Positions 50,334-59,006 of a stretch of DNA of 64,000 nucleotides are shown here, one piece after another. The notes under the pieces are model-generated. The model saw nothing but the letters and a program-made list of their open reading frames with translations. It did no database searches and was not told the origin of the DNA. Every line of letters starts with the position of its first letter. The first letter of the stretch is position 1. The DNA lies in the NCBI GenBank assembly GCA_964490245.1, contig CAZBAF010000003.1, positions 62,001 through 126,000 of the forward strand, given 5' to 3'. Source of the stretch: CAZBAF01 sp964490245. GTDB taxonomy: Bacteria; Patescibacteriota; Saccharimonadia; Saccharimonadales; JACDBH01. The translations under genes were made by a program, and so were the position numbers.

Positions 50334-51194
50334 ATGATAATCACCATTCTGGTCCTGCTTGGTCTGGTTTTTGGCAGTTTTGTGAATGCGCTGGTGTACC
50401 GGGTGCACGAACAGTCCAAACAGCGTAAGGGGCGGGGCGCTAAAGCTGCGTCCGGCAAAAAACAGGTCAACCTGTCTGTTATTAAGGGGCGGAGCGTGTG
50501 CGTGCACTGCCGGCACGAGCTGGCCTGGTACGATCTGATACCGGTGCTCAGCTGGCTGACGCTTAGGGGCAGGTGCCGTTATTGCCATAAGTCCATAAGC
50601 TGGCAGTATCCGGCGGTAGAGGTGCTGACAGCAGTCCTGTTCGTATTGTCTTATGTATTTTGGCCAGAGATGGATGCTGCTGCCCTTGACGCCCGGATCG
50701 TAGTGAACTTTGCTGTCTGGCTGGTAATGCTGGTGGGGTTTGTGGCGCTCATTGTCTATGACCTGCGCTGGATGCTGCTGCCGAACAGAATTATGTATCC
50801 TCTGATTGTTCTGGCGGGTCTGCTGGCGCTCTATAACATTGCCGCGGCCCTTGACAGCCTGGTGGCTTTACGGGACACCGGCCTGGCTGTTTTGGTGGCC
50901 GGGGGGCTGTTCTGGGCGGTTTTTACCGTATCGCAGGGTAAGTGGATCGGCGGCGGCGATGTTAAGCTTGGTCTGCTGGCCGGGTTGCTGCTGGCTGACC
51001 CGTTTAAAGCCTTTCTGATGCTGCTGTTGGCCTCTTTGGGCGGCACGCTGGTTATTTTGCCCGGTCTGCTTTTGGGCAGGCTTAGCAGATCCAGCCGTAT
51101 TCCGTTTGGGCCATTTCTGATTATGGCCATCATTGTTGCCATGCTTTTTGGCAGCCGGATCATTGACTGGTACAAAGATCTTCTTGTTGTCTAG
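50334..51194 (+). CDS. pilD: Prepilin peptidase PilD
   Basis: 286 residues. LGLVFGSFVNALVYRV opens the protein; a Cys4 zinc motif follows (CVHC and CRYC, about 57-88); then the aspartic protease pair, Asp in IVYDLRWMLLPNRI (about 142) and the GGGDVKLGL (GxGD) motif. About seven hydrophobic segments. It cleaves and N-methylates the pilins encoded around it. TAGTAT ends seven bases before the ATG, so the message may be leaderless. Confidence 0.95.
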   Translation: MIITILVLLGLVFGSFVNALVYRVHEQSKQRKGRGAKAASGKKQVNLSVIKGRSVCVHCRHELAWYDLIPVLSWLTLRGRCRYCHKSISWQYPAVEVLTAVLFVLSYVFWPEMDAAALDARIVVNFAVWLVMLVGFVALIVYDLRWMLLPNRIMYPLIVLAGLLALYNIAAALDSLVALRDTGLAVLVAGGLFWAVFTVSQGKWIGGGDVKLGLLAGLLLADPFKAFLMLLLASLGGTLVILPGLLLGRLSRSSRIPFGPFLIMAIIVAMLFGSRIIDWYKDLLVV

Positions 51195-51263
51195 GGCAAG
51201 AGGGGTTTTGGGCTGGTTTTTCTCTGTCTTTGACTCTTTGGCCTCTACTGTCTAAAAAGCTTA

Positions 51264-51272
51264 TGTTATACT
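51264..51272 (+). promoter_or_regulatory. Extended -10 promoter, leaderless
   Basis: TGTTATACT with the ATG at 51279 six bases downstream. No -35 of note. Confidence 0.7.
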
Positions 51273-51278
51273 TTTTCT

Positions 51279-52034
51279 ATGAAGCGCTGGCTGCACTCAC
51301 TGCGGCTTGCCCAGGTCGGGAAACGGGAAGTTTCAGGGGCGGGCTATACGGTAACTGAGGTAATGATCGTTTTGGCTGTAACAACCCTGCTTTTTGTTGC
51401 GGTCGTGATGATGTTTGCTGGCCGTCAGGGAAGGGCGGAGTTTACTGAGGCGGTGCGGCACTACGAAAGCCAGCTGCAGACGGTAATCAGCGAGGTTTCC
51501 AACGGCTTTTCGGCCACTACACAGGGCGGAGCCAGCGAGAACAGGATATTCCTGGGTAAAATGCTGGTTATGCAGCCTGACGGCCTCAGCAGTGAGGTGC
51601 GGACAATTATTGGCAAGCGGACCACCCACCCTTCCGGCGGCGGTGTGGTGGGGTTTGATGTTGCTGCGCTGGCTGAGGCTGAGCCTGAGGTAACTGCTGA
51701 AACCAGTTTATATAATCATCGCTTTCAGCTTAAGGTGCTTAAGGTGCTGAGGGCTGACGCGGGCGCCAGCGGCGTGACCTATGAGGCGTTTGGTTTTTTG
51801 AACCGGGTAAGCGGCAGCAGCGAGGTGGCGGCCGGCAGCAGGCTGATACAGTTGTACGCTCTGACAGATGCCGATAACTTAGGCGGACTGACACTGATCG
51901 AAGAGGGGCTGAGAGTGTGCCTGGAGGGGCAGAACGGTCAGCGTGCCGAGGTGCTGGTGGGCGAAAACCGCTCATACACCACAATCTACAGCGAGCTTGA
52001 TACATCCAAAGACACGGGGCCATGCAATGCGTAG
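51279..52034 (+). CDS. Minor pilin / pseudopilin 1
   Basis: 251 residues. A basic 20-residue leader precedes the prepilin site SGAG/YTVTEVMIVLAVTTLLFV with Glu at position 5 after cleavage. The periplasmic part is mixed alpha/beta with two Cys near the end. It starts a run of four genes overlapping or only a few bases apart, typical of minor pilin clusters that prime pilus assembly. Confidence 0.85.
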   Translation: MKRWLHSLRLAQVGKREVSGAGYTVTEVMIVLAVTTLLFVAVVMMFAGRQGRAEFTEAVRHYESQLQTVISEVSNGFSATTQGGASENRIFLGKMLVMQPDGLSSEVRTIIGKRTTHPSGGGVVGFDVAALAEAEPEVTAETSLYNHRFQLKVLKVLRADAGASGVTYEAFGFLNRVSGSSEVAAGSRLIQLYALTDADNLGGLTLIEEGLRVCLEGQNGQRAEVLVGENRSYTTIYSELDTSKDTGPCNA

Positions 52035-52497
52035 GCGGGTAAATGTTTATCAAAGGGGTGACACCATAGTTGAAGTACTTATCGCTATAGCTATTGTCAG
52101 CAGCGTCCTGGGTATCACCTATGCCACCATGAACCGCAGCCTGCTGCTGATGCGTGATAACGAAGAGCGCACGGCGGCCACCAAACATGCCCAGTCCCAG
52201 ATTGAGTCGATCAAAGCTATCTGGAACCAGGACGAGAGCAGAATTACCGGCCCTACCAGCTCGGGCAGCGGCATTTGTGTGACCGGTGACACTGTTCATA
52301 GTCTGCCTTCCGGTGTGCCGAGCAATGATGCCTCCGGCTTTAACCCGGCGCAGTACAGGGCTGAATGTACTAACGGAATTTACCGGATGGGGGCACGTTA
52401 TGACGATGCGAGCGGCAGACTGTTTGTTGCTGTTTATTGGGATAGTCTGGCAAGCGGTCAAATCAATCAAGTAACGTATTATTACAAGTTTAGATAA
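52027..52497 (+). CDS. Minor pilin / pseudopilin 2
   Basis: 156 residues from ATG 52027, overlapping the previous gene by eight bases. Prepilin site QRG/DTIVEVLIAIAIVSSVLG; Asp at +1 is unusual, while Glu at +5 is kept. Resembles PilV/GspI-type minor pilins in size. Contains two Cys (GICVTG, AECTNG). Confidence 0.82.
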   Translation: MRRRVNVYQRGDTIVEVLIAIAIVSSVLGITYATMNRSLLLMRDNEERTAATKHAQSQIESIKAIWNQDESRITGPTSSGSGICVTGDTVHSLPSGVPSNDASGFNPAQYRAECTNGIYRMGARYDDASGRLFVAVYWDSLASGQINQVTYYYKFR

Positions 52498-52499
52498 GC

Positions 52500-53186
52500 A
52501 TGCAGCACCAATTAGCATCATACCGGCATAAGGACAAAAACAGGCGCCAACCAGCGGCGGGCTTTACGATTGTGGAGCTGATGATCGCTGTTTTGGTGTT
52601 CTCTTTGGTGTTGCTGGTGTGCTCTTACGCCATTATTCATGTCGGACGCATGTACTACAAGGGTGTCATTATCAGCCGCACGCAGGATGTATCGCGTAAA
52701 GTGGTCGAGGACATTGCAGGCACCATACAGTTCGGCCCGCGTCAGGAGCCGTTCGTACGACCGGGTACGGGTGCGCCGGCGGCGGATCTGCATGCCTGGT
52801 GCGTCGGCACCACTCGTTATACGTTTAGTACCGGGCGGCATCAGGGGGCAATTGCGCACGTACTCTATAAGGATACTTACGTCAGTGCCGGTGCGGGCTG
52901 CCCGATCCTGGATATTACCCAGGACAATCCCCCCGGCGCCACTGATGGTGAGTCTTTGCTAGGCCGTAATATGCGTGTACCGCAGATTGATATTCAGTCT
53001 GCATCCGGCAATTTATGGCATGTGACAGTGCGCATAGCCTACGGCGATGACAATACCTTGTTTGAAGGCGAGGGCGCAGAAGCGGATGTAAATGAGCGCT
53101 ATAAGTATTGTAAGGGTGTTAATGCGGGCGGTCAGTTTTGCGCTACCTCTACATTTGAAACAAGCGTAGTAAAACGGCTATTATAG
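52500..53186 (+). CDS. Minor pilin / pseudopilin 3
   Basis: 228 residues. Prepilin site AAG/FTIVELMIAVLVFSLVLL with Glu at position 5. Size and place fit PilW/GspJ-type minor pilins. Cys residues in WCVGT, GCPIL, YCKG and QFCAT may form disulfides. It begins three bases after the preceding stop. Confidence 0.85.
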   Translation: MQHQLASYRHKDKNRRQPAAGFTIVELMIAVLVFSLVLLVCSYAIIHVGRMYYKGVIISRTQDVSRKVVEDIAGTIQFGPRQEPFVRPGTGAPAADLHAWCVGTTRYTFSTGRHQGAIAHVLYKDTYVSAGAGCPILDITQDNPPGATDGESLLGRNMRVPQIDIQSASGNLWHVTVRIAYGDDNTLFEGEGAEADVNERYKYCKGVNAGGQFCATSTFETSVVKRLL

Positions 53187-53203
53187 GCATAAGAGGAAAG
53201 ATT

Positions 53204-54703
53204 ATGGACAAACCAGCAGCAGACAGGGCATCGGTTATCAGGCGACAGGAAGGTGTGGTTGCTATCTTTTCGGTACTGATTATTATGGGGATTCTGACTT
53301 TGCTAACGGTAGCTTTCTCCAACCTTTCGCGCCAATCCCTGAGACGCACACTGGATGACCAGCTCAACACCCAGGCACTCTATGCGGCTGAAGCGGGGGT
53401 GAACCAGGTGTGGAATATGATTATGGCAGGCCCGCTCGGTGCTGATAAAGAAACCTGTGATGGCGGCGGGTTTGATTATGACGTTGACGGTACAAACAAT
53501 GTAGCCATCAGCTGTCTTATGTACAGCCGGAATGTTCTCAATTATGAAAATTCATCAGTCCCGGTGGTGGGCGAAGGCGATCCGGCAGCTACAAGGATAG
53601 AGCCTGTCAGCGGGGATGCTGTGCGCTATATGGATTTTGAGTGGGATGCTGCGACGGAAGGTGCGGGTCTGCATAACGGCAGCATGATATCCGGCAATAG
53701 TCCCGAGCTGCCGCCCCGGTCCAGCTGGGGTACTGGTGGTTTGGGCGTGGGGATGCTGCGCGTTGATCTGGTCCCGGCAAGTTCGCTGGATCGGGCCAGT
53801 ACGGTTACCGGAAGCTATTCTTTCTTTTTATATCCCAGCGGCAGCAGCGGGACTATGAGTAATCCTTCGACCGGCACGCCCAGTATGGGTGTCAGGCCTG
53901 GGGGAGCTACGGCCGATCAGCATGGCCCAACACTGGTGACGCGCTGTGCGAACAGCGGGGAGTACAGGTGTTTTGGGCGCGTGGTTCTGGAGGGGCCTGC
54001 CGTGAATGATTATTATATGCGCGTCACCAGCTACTATGACTCGACCAAAATAAGGGCTACCGCCAGGAATGCCAGCAACACCGTGTTAAGGATACAATCC
54101 CAGGTGCTTGTAGATGTAACCGGTAAGGCCAACGATGTTTATCGGCGCATTCAGGTCCGCCTGCCGGCCGATTACAACGAAAGCTATAATGTCGGCCTGC
54201 ATAACCCGTACAGTCTTATCAGCGGGGATTCCATATGTAAGCGGTTTATCGGTGTTCCGGGTGCAATAAGGATTGATGGGCCGACTGATGATCCGGGGTG
54301 TGACTTGCCGGCGGGCGTGGCGGCTGGAGGTTCGGGCGACTCCAACTATACCAACCCCTGTGCGAACAACGCCTGCAGTCCGAACGGCGATAATTCGGGC
54401 CACCCATGTATAACCCAGGCCGATAACGGCCAATGCTATACCCAGGTGTTCCAGAATAACTCAAACAACCCTAACGAAATTGTAGCTAGCTGTACTTGGG
54501 ACTGGGGGGACGGCACGGTTGATACAGACGGTTGTTATGCCGGTGATTACAAACAGCATCGGTTTCCGGTGATCCAGCCGGAGTGCATACGATCTTATCG
54601 AATTGTGCTGACGATAAACTTTAATAATGGCGCACCGCCGGCTGTATACTCCAACACGCGGACCGTGCCCTGGGGCGGACCCGGCCGGGTGCCGTGCGCC
54701 TAA
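53204..54703 (+). CDS. PilX-like minor pilus protein with C-terminal PKD-like domain
   Basis: 499 residues. The N-terminus (RRQEGVVAIFSVLIIMGILT, hydrophobic helix about 18-38, then LYAAEAGVNQVWNMIM) is the PilX/GspK-like pattern, with G/V in place of a canonical prepilin site. The large C-terminal part has several Cys and ends with a PKD-like stretch (CTWDWGDGTVDTDGCYAGDY). It may form the pilus tip with the three minor pilins. Confidence 0.78.
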   Translation: MDKPAADRASVIRRQEGVVAIFSVLIIMGILTLLTVAFSNLSRQSLRRTLDDQLNTQALYAAEAGVNQVWNMIMAGPLGADKETCDGGGFDYDVDGTNNVAISCLMYSRNVLNYENSSVPVVGEGDPAATRIEPVSGDAVRYMDFEWDAATEGAGLHNGSMISGNSPELPPRSSWGTGGLGVGMLRVDLVPASSLDRASTVTGSYSFFLYPSGSSGTMSNPSTGTPSMGVRPGGATADQHGPTLVTRCANSGEYRCFGRVVLEGPAVNDYYMRVTSYYDSTKIRATARNASNTVLRIQSQVLVDVTGKANDVYRRIQVRLPADYNESYNVGLHNPYSLISGDSICKRFIGVPGAIRIDGPTDDPGCDLPAGVAAGGSGDSNYTNPCANNACSPNGDNSGHPCITQADNGQCYTQVFQNNSNNPNEIVASCTWDWGDGTVDTDGCYAGDYKQHRFPVIQPECIRSYRIVLTINFNNGAPPAVYSNTRTVPWGGPGRVPCA

Positions 54704-54720
54704 AGCTTACTCTGTAAGCT
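54704..54720. terminator. Hairpin between convergent genes
   Basis: AGCTTAC-TCT-GTAAGCT, 7-bp stem without T-run, between the pilus locus and xer. Confidence 0.4.
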
Positions 54721-54726
54721 GGGTGT

Positions 54727-55644
54727 CTACTGCGAGCGATGGAACCGCTTATGTACCTCTTTAAGGTGCGGATCGGTTACATGGGTATAGATTTGCGTAG
54801 TGGCGATATTGCTGTGCCCCAGCATAGCCTGGACTGATCGCAGATCGGCACCATTCATCAGCAGATCGGTTGCAAAACTGTGTCTTAAGGTATGCGGGCT
54901 GACCTGCTTGGTGATGCCGGCCAGCAGGGCATAGCGCGCCACCAGGCGCTGCACACTGCGCGCAGTCAGCCGGTAGTAGCTGCCGTCGGTGCTGAGTTGC
55001 TTACTGCCTTTGGCTGTCCGCACGAACAGGGGCTGAACATTGTCCTGCCGCCGTTCAAGGTATGCTGCTATCCAGTTGGCGGCTTCTTCACTGATAAAGA
55101 CGGGTCGGTCCTTTTGGCCCTTGCCGCGCACCGTAAACTCGCGCCGCTTGAGGTTGATGTGTTCGCGGTCCAGGCTTACGAGTTCTGATACGCGCAGTCC
55201 CGAACTAAAAAGCAGCTCCAAAATTGCCCGGTCGCGCAGTCCCGGCAGAGTGGAGGTGTCTGGCTGGCCGAGGAGCCGCTGCATCTCATCCGGGCTTAAA
55301 AAAGTAACCTGTTTACGTACGGTTTTGGCAAGCTCGATCTTGTCGGGGGCAAGTGCAGGGATGCTGCGCTTGGAGCAGTACTTTAAAAAACTGCGCAGGG
55401 CGATCAGGTGATAATTCTGAGTGTTCTTATTAAGTTCGTCCGATACATTAGTGCCCAGACGGTTCAGCCAAAGCCGCCACTTGCGGATCAGCTCAGTGCT
55501 GATATCGGACACCTTTATATCGTTGCCGGCAAAATCCAATAGGCGGGTGAGGTAATGATCATAGTTGGCAATGGTTTTTTGCGAACGGTTTTGTTCGATC
55601 TCGAGGTATTCTAAAAAGTCTGTTTTAAGCTTTGCTACCAGCAT
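54727..55644 (-). CDS. xer: Tyrosine recombinase XerC/XerD
   Basis: 305 residues. An N-terminal SAM-like core-binding domain (about 5-95) precedes the catalytic domain with Arg in SSGLRVSELVSL (about 150), HTLRHSFATDLL (His and Arg, about 255) and the nucleophile Tyr in LGHSNIATTQIYTHV (about 288). It resolves chromosome dimers at dif with FtsK. Only one Xer is seen here. Confidence 0.94.
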   Translation of the reverse strand: MLVAKLKTDFLEYLEIEQNRSQKTIANYDHYLTRLLDFAGNDIKVSDISTELIRKWRLWLNRLGTNVSDELNKNTQNYHLIALRSFLKYCSKRSIPALAPDKIELAKTVRKQVTFLSPDEMQRLLGQPDTSTLPGLRDRAILELLFSSGLRVSELVSLDREHINLKRREFTVRGKGQKDRPVFISEEAANWIAAYLERRQDNVQPLFVRTAKGSKQLSTDGSYYRLTARSVQRLVARYALLAGITKQVSPHTLRHSFATDLLMNGADLRSVQAMLGHSNIATTQIYTHVTDPHLKEVHKRFHRSQ

Positions 55645-55863
55645 GTCTTTATAGTACAGAGTTCAGGGTACAGAGTACAGTCCGGAGCGGGGAAGCGGGC
55701 CGGTAAAAAAGGGGCGGTGACTACGTCCGGAACTAGAATAATTTGCCATACAACAGAGGTAAAGATGAATAAAAAATGTATGCAAAGTATGTTCGCAAAA
55801 TCTATAACCGTAGACGGTCACAATCTGTTACAATATTCTTAACCAAATTATGAAAGGAGTTAT
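55645..55863 (+). other. Intergenic region before ndk
   Basis: It holds a short TACAGAGT repeat near 55660, a 25-codon frame from ATG 55765 (MNKKCMQSMFAKSITVDGHN) with AGAGG upstream, and TACAAT at 55829-55834, which is the likely -10 for ndk. The small frame overlaps that promoter and is doubtful. Confidence 0.4.
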
Positions 55864-56421
55864 ATGGAGCGAACGTTGGTTATCCTCAAGCCCGATACAG
55901 TACAGCGTGCAATCTGCGGCGAGATTATTACCCGGTTCGAGCGCGTTGGCTTAAAGATTGTCGGCATGAAGATGATGATTCCCGAGATGGAGTTGCTGCG
56001 CAACCACTATCCCGATGATCTTATTCCGATTGTAGGCAATAAGACCAAAGAAGACTGGGACAGCTACGGTGTTGAGTACAGCGAATCCATTGAAGAGATT
56101 GGCAAGATGATCGTAGAGGCAACACGCGACTTTATGAAAAGCGCGCCGGTCATTGCGGTGGTCCTGGAGGGAACACAGGCAGTCGAGATCGTCAGAAAGA
56201 TGGTCGGCAAGACCGGGCCGAAAGATTCGCCCCCCGGCACCATCCGTGGCGATTACGCGCATCTGAGCCTCGGACGCGCCTCGCTGCAAAAGAAGGGGGC
56301 CGCAAATATCGTGCATGCCTCCGGCACCATTAAAGAGGCCGAGCATGAAATCAAAATGTGGTTTGATGAAAACGAACTTTTCCAGTACAAGAACGTACAC
56401 GAACAGTTGACCCAGGTGTAA
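55864..56421 (+). CDS. ndk: Nucleoside diphosphate kinase, long form
   Basis: 185 residues, about 35-45 longer than most bacterial enzymes. RTLVILKPDTVQRAICGEII opens the ferredoxin-like fold, and the catalytic His lies in ANIVHASGTIKEAEHEI (usual pattern N-x-x-H-x-S-D-S, with Gly-Thr here). The extra residues form an insert around 50-80 (GNKTKEDWDSYGVEYSESIE). It transfers the gamma phosphate between nucleotides. AAAGGAG precedes the ATG. Confidence 0.93.
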   Translation: MERTLVILKPDTVQRAICGEIITRFERVGLKIVGMKMMIPEMELLRNHYPDDLIPIVGNKTKEDWDSYGVEYSESIEEIGKMIVEATRDFMKSAPVIAVVLEGTQAVEIVRKMVGKTGPKDSPPGTIRGDYAHLSLGRASLQKKGAANIVHASGTIKEAEHEIKMWFDENELFQYKNVHEQLTQV

Positions 56422-56433
56422 TAAAACCGAACA

Positions 56434-56466
56434 ATCAAAAAGGCCAGCATACCTGGCCTTTTTGAT
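56434..56466. terminator. Bidirectional terminator shared by ndk and tRNA-Arg
   Basis: ATCAAAAAGGCCAG/CTGGCCTTTTTGAT, 14-bp stem. It is T-rich at both sides, lying between ndk (plus) and tRNA-Arg (minus). Confidence 0.93.
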
Positions 56467-56541
56467 TGGTGCCCCCGCCAGGATTCGAACCTAGAGCTTC
56501 TCCTTAGGACGGAGCTATTTTATCCATTGAACTACGGGGGC
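56467..56541 (-). tRNA. tRNA-Arg (CCT)
   Basis: Acceptor GCCCCCG/CGGGGGC, anticodon loop GTCCTAA, T-arm GGTTCGAATCC and encoded CCA. Closely resembles bacterial tRNA-Arg(CCT). It shares its terminator with ndk. Confidence 0.93.
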
Positions 56542-56708
56542 ATATCAGGCGTAAAGGTGTGATAACCGGTTTCTAGGCAGCCGATACCTGTTAAGGCAGG
56601 GTTTTATAAATTAAAACCCTAAAGTCTGCCCGTACCCTGCATTTGCTAGCGCAGGATCATTGTACCATCTATCACCTCTATAAATAAAACATGGACAGAC
56701 TGCTCATC
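56542..56708. other. Intergenic region with nested hairpin
   Basis: GGCAG...CTGCC encloses GGGTTTTA/TAAAACCC (about 56615-56650). No gene seen. The promoter of the next gene lies at its end. Confidence 0.4.
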
Positions 56709-56717
56709 TGCTACAAT
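56709..56717 (+). promoter_or_regulatory. Extended -10 promoter, leaderless
   Basis: TGCTACAAT, then six bases to ATG 56724. This decides against the in-frame ATG at 56691, which lies upstream of the promoter. Confidence 0.75.
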
Positions 56718-56723
56718 ATTCTT

Positions 56724-57299
56724 ATGGCAAAAAAGCAGACCGAAACGGCCGATAAGGGGCCGGTTCGCTATTTTAAGGATCAGTTTGATGATGAAGAGGT
56801 GTTGCTGGTGTTCCGCAAGCATCCCGTCGTCATGCGTAAGGGGCTGATCTTTGCATCGGTAGCCTTGCTGCTTGGGACAATACCGTCACTTTTTAAGCCT
56901 GAGCCAAGCTGGTTCTTTATAGGCCTGGGTGTGGGTTTTATTGTGTGTATCCTGGTCTTTTTGCCGTTTTGGATCAGCTGGTACTACAGTGTATATATTG
57001 TGACCAATCAACGTCTGATTCAGATTACCCAAAAAGGCTTATTCCGCCGCAGCATGGTGGCACTGGGGCTCAACCAGATTCAGATGGTTAATTACGAGAT
57101 TGACGGTCTGGAAGAAACCCTGCTGGGATTTGGTACAATAATGATACAGACATTTGTGGGCAGCCTGACTATCCATGATGTTCATCACCCGGCTAAAATT
57201 CAAAAGGAATTACTGCATATATTGCGCGATCAGGGTATTGACGCGGTGGCCTCATCGGAGGAGCAATTTGTCCTGGAGGACTCCGCAGGCGACAATTAA
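56724..57299 (+). CDS. Membrane protein with bacterial PH domain (YdbS/YdbT-like)
   Basis: 191 residues. Two membrane helices (about 43-60 and 66-90) are followed by a PH domain (about 95-165: VYIVTNQRLIQITQKGLFRR, then INYEI-like and GLEETLLGFGTIMIQTFVGS). Such proteins sit in the cytoplasmic membrane; the function is unknown. Leaderless by promoter position. Confidence 0.85.
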   Translation: MAKKQTETADKGPVRYFKDQFDDEEVLLVFRKHPVVMRKGLIFASVALLLGTIPSLFKPEPSWFFIGLGVGFIVCILVFLPFWISWYYSVYIVTNQRLIQITQKGLFRRSMVALGLNQIQMVNYEIDGLEETLLGFGTIMIQTFVGSLTIHDVHHPAKIQKELLHILRDQGIDAVASSEEQFVLEDSAGDN

Positions 57300-57304
57300 A
57301 TTAT

Positions 57305-58378
57305 ATGAAGAAAAATCTCAAGAAAGCTAAAGAATCGGTCAAGAAACCGCTCAGGAAATTGCGCCGCAAACGCGATCCTGTTGAGGCGGCCAAAGTGCCG
57401 TACATCACCAATGAAACCATTGCCGAACACCGCGAGCAGGTGCTGGCCGGAGCGCGCAAATATGTCTATCCCACAATGCAGCATTCCAAGCATCGTATTA
57501 TTGTCCTGTCGGCGATCATTGTCAGCATAACGCTCGTGGTCTTTTTTGCCTACTCGCTGCTTGGCCTGTATAAGTTCCAACATACCTCGACTTTTATGTA
57601 TCGCATCACCCAGATTGTGCCGTTTCCGATAGCGCGCGCCTCGGGCCGTTTTGTGTCGTACGAAAGCTATCTTTTTGAGCTGAGGCACTACATGCACTAT
57701 TACGAAACGCAGCAGAAGCTTAACTTTGCGAGCGAAGAAGGCCAGCTGCAACTGCAGGAGTTCAAGCGGCAGGCACTGGATCAGGTGATTAACGACGCCT
57801 ACATAAAACAGCTGGCTGAAGAACACGGTGTCAGCGTGACGACCCAAGAGGTAGAGCAGGAGATAGCCATTGTCAGGGAGCAGAACCGGCTGGGCACCAG
57901 CGATCAGGTGTTCGAGGATGTGCTGCGTGACTTTTGGGGCTGGTCAGTGAATGATTTTAAGCGCTCTTTGCGGCAGCAGATCCTAACCCGAAAGGTTGTC
58001 AGCAAGCTCAATGCCGATGCCTGGAACAAAGCCAACAGTGCTTTGTCAGAGCTGCGGGGCGGGGCGGATTTTGCTGAGGTGGCCAAGAAGTACTCTGACG
58101 ACGAGCTGACCAAAGAATCCGGCGGTGATTACGGTATTGCAATTGATAAGGCAAACCGCGACATTCCGGCTAAGGTGACAGATGCCATATTTGCCAGCGA
58201 GCCGGGCGCACATTCGGGGATTATTGATACCGGCTATTCGCTGGAGATAGTTAAAACTCTCAGTTTTGAGGACGACAAGGCGCGGGCTGCTCACATACAG
58301 GTGCTGTTTAAGGATATAAATGAGTTTCTGGACCCGGTACGTGACTCTTCACCGCCAGGGCGCTATTTGAAGCTGTAA
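57305..58378 (+). CDS. Parvulin-type peptidyl-prolyl isomerase, SurA/PrsA-like
   Basis: 357 residues. A very basic cytosolic N-terminus of about 60 residues, one membrane helix (IIVLSAIIVSITLVVFFAYS, about 63-82), a SurA-N-like helical region (about 110-235) and a PpiC rotamase domain (about 245-340) with LRGGADFAEVAKKYSDDELT and GGDYG. It probably folds exported proteins such as the surface and pilus proteins of this genome. It starts five bases after the PH-domain gene. Confidence 0.85.
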   Translation: MKKNLKKAKESVKKPLRKLRRKRDPVEAAKVPYITNETIAEHREQVLAGARKYVYPTMQHSKHRIIVLSAIIVSITLVVFFAYSLLGLYKFQHTSTFMYRITQIVPFPIARASGRFVSYESYLFELRHYMHYYETQQKLNFASEEGQLQLQEFKRQALDQVINDAYIKQLAEEHGVSVTTQEVEQEIAIVREQNRLGTSDQVFEDVLRDFWGWSVNDFKRSLRQQILTRKVVSKLNADAWNKANSALSELRGGADFAEVAKKYSDDELTKESGGDYGIAIDKANRDIPAKVTDAIFASEPGAHSGIIDTGYSLEIVKTLSFEDDKARAAHIQVLFKDINEFLDPVRDSSPPGRYLKL

Positions 58379-58387
58379 CTGACACCT

Positions 58388-58403
58388 GCTCGTTGCGCGC
58401 TCG
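58388..58403 (-). repeat. tRNA-Asp 3'-end fragment, copy 1
   Basis: TGCGCGCTCGACCGGAT-like sequence matching the last bases of the tRNA-Asp gene at 58862. Confidence 0.6.
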
Positions 58404-58644
58404 ACCGGATTATAGCTTCAGGCCGGGTCGCATGATGCGCCTTGGCTTCGGCATATAGGAACAAGCTCCTGAAATACCGCCTCACTCGGAAATATGAGCA
58501 AGCTCCTATTTCTCTCGTTTCGTTGCATTATAGCCGTTTGGCCAGAAAACTGACTGGCCAAGCCGGGGTTCCCGCAAAACCTGTTTTGTGGGGTGGAGAC
58601 CGTTATCTGAACCGGCAGTTCCGGTTCTTGCCAGACCCAGCAAG

Positions 58645-58687
58645 CCATACAAAAAGCCCCATCTTTTGAATGGGGCATTTTGTATGG
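58645..58687. terminator. Terminator-like hairpin next to tRNA fragment
   Basis: CCATACAAAA-A-GCCCCAT pairs with ATGGGGC-A-TTTTGTATGG. The outer CCA/TGG belongs to the tRNA-Asp-like 3' end that follows, the same layout as at 58824-58864. Confidence 0.8.
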
Positions 58688-58701
58688 CGCGCTCGACCGG
58701 A
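58685..58701 (-). repeat. tRNA-Asp 3'-end fragment, copy 2
   Basis: TGGCGCGCTCGACCGGAT, identical to the 3' end of tRNA-Asp including CCA, but the body of the tRNA is missing. A further piece (GAACCGGCGATCT) lies near 58765. Confidence 0.85.
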
Positions 58702-58823
58702 TAGCGCACATCTGCAGCCGTGCTCGGAACTAAGAGGTAGTTCCTGTGCGCGGCTTTGATGACCGAACCGGCGATCTGCTCGCTTTGCTCGCTATCGCCG
58801 GCTCAAGCCGGATCAAATCGTGA

Positions 58824-58864
58824 CCAAATAAAATACCCCAGACAGGCTGGGGCACTTTATTTGG
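58824..58864 (-). terminator. Terminator of tRNA-Asp
   Basis: On the minus strand CCAAATAAAGTGCCCCAG pairs with CTGGGGTATTTTATTTGG. The stem starts with the CCA of the tRNA itself. Confidence 0.85.
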
Positions 58865-58938
58865 CGCGCTCGACCGGATTCGAACCGGCGATCTCCTCCG
58901 TGACAGGGAGGCATGTTAGGCCTCTACACCACGAGCGC
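58862..58938 (-). tRNA. tRNA-Asp (GTC)
   Basis: Acceptor GCGCTCG/CGAGCGC, discriminator G, anticodon stem CCTCC/GGAGG with loop CTGTCAC, T-arm CGGTTCGAATCCG, encoded CCA. Confidence 0.95.
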
Positions 58939-59006
58939 ATATTTGGCGTGCAACTGGTACATTCTACCATTTACATCTGTTATTTTCAATATTTATACCA
59001 GGTTTA

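Noticed and set aside
55765..55842. 25-codon gene before ndk
   Set aside because: It overlaps the likely -10 box of ndk and has no supporting promoter; kept only as a note.
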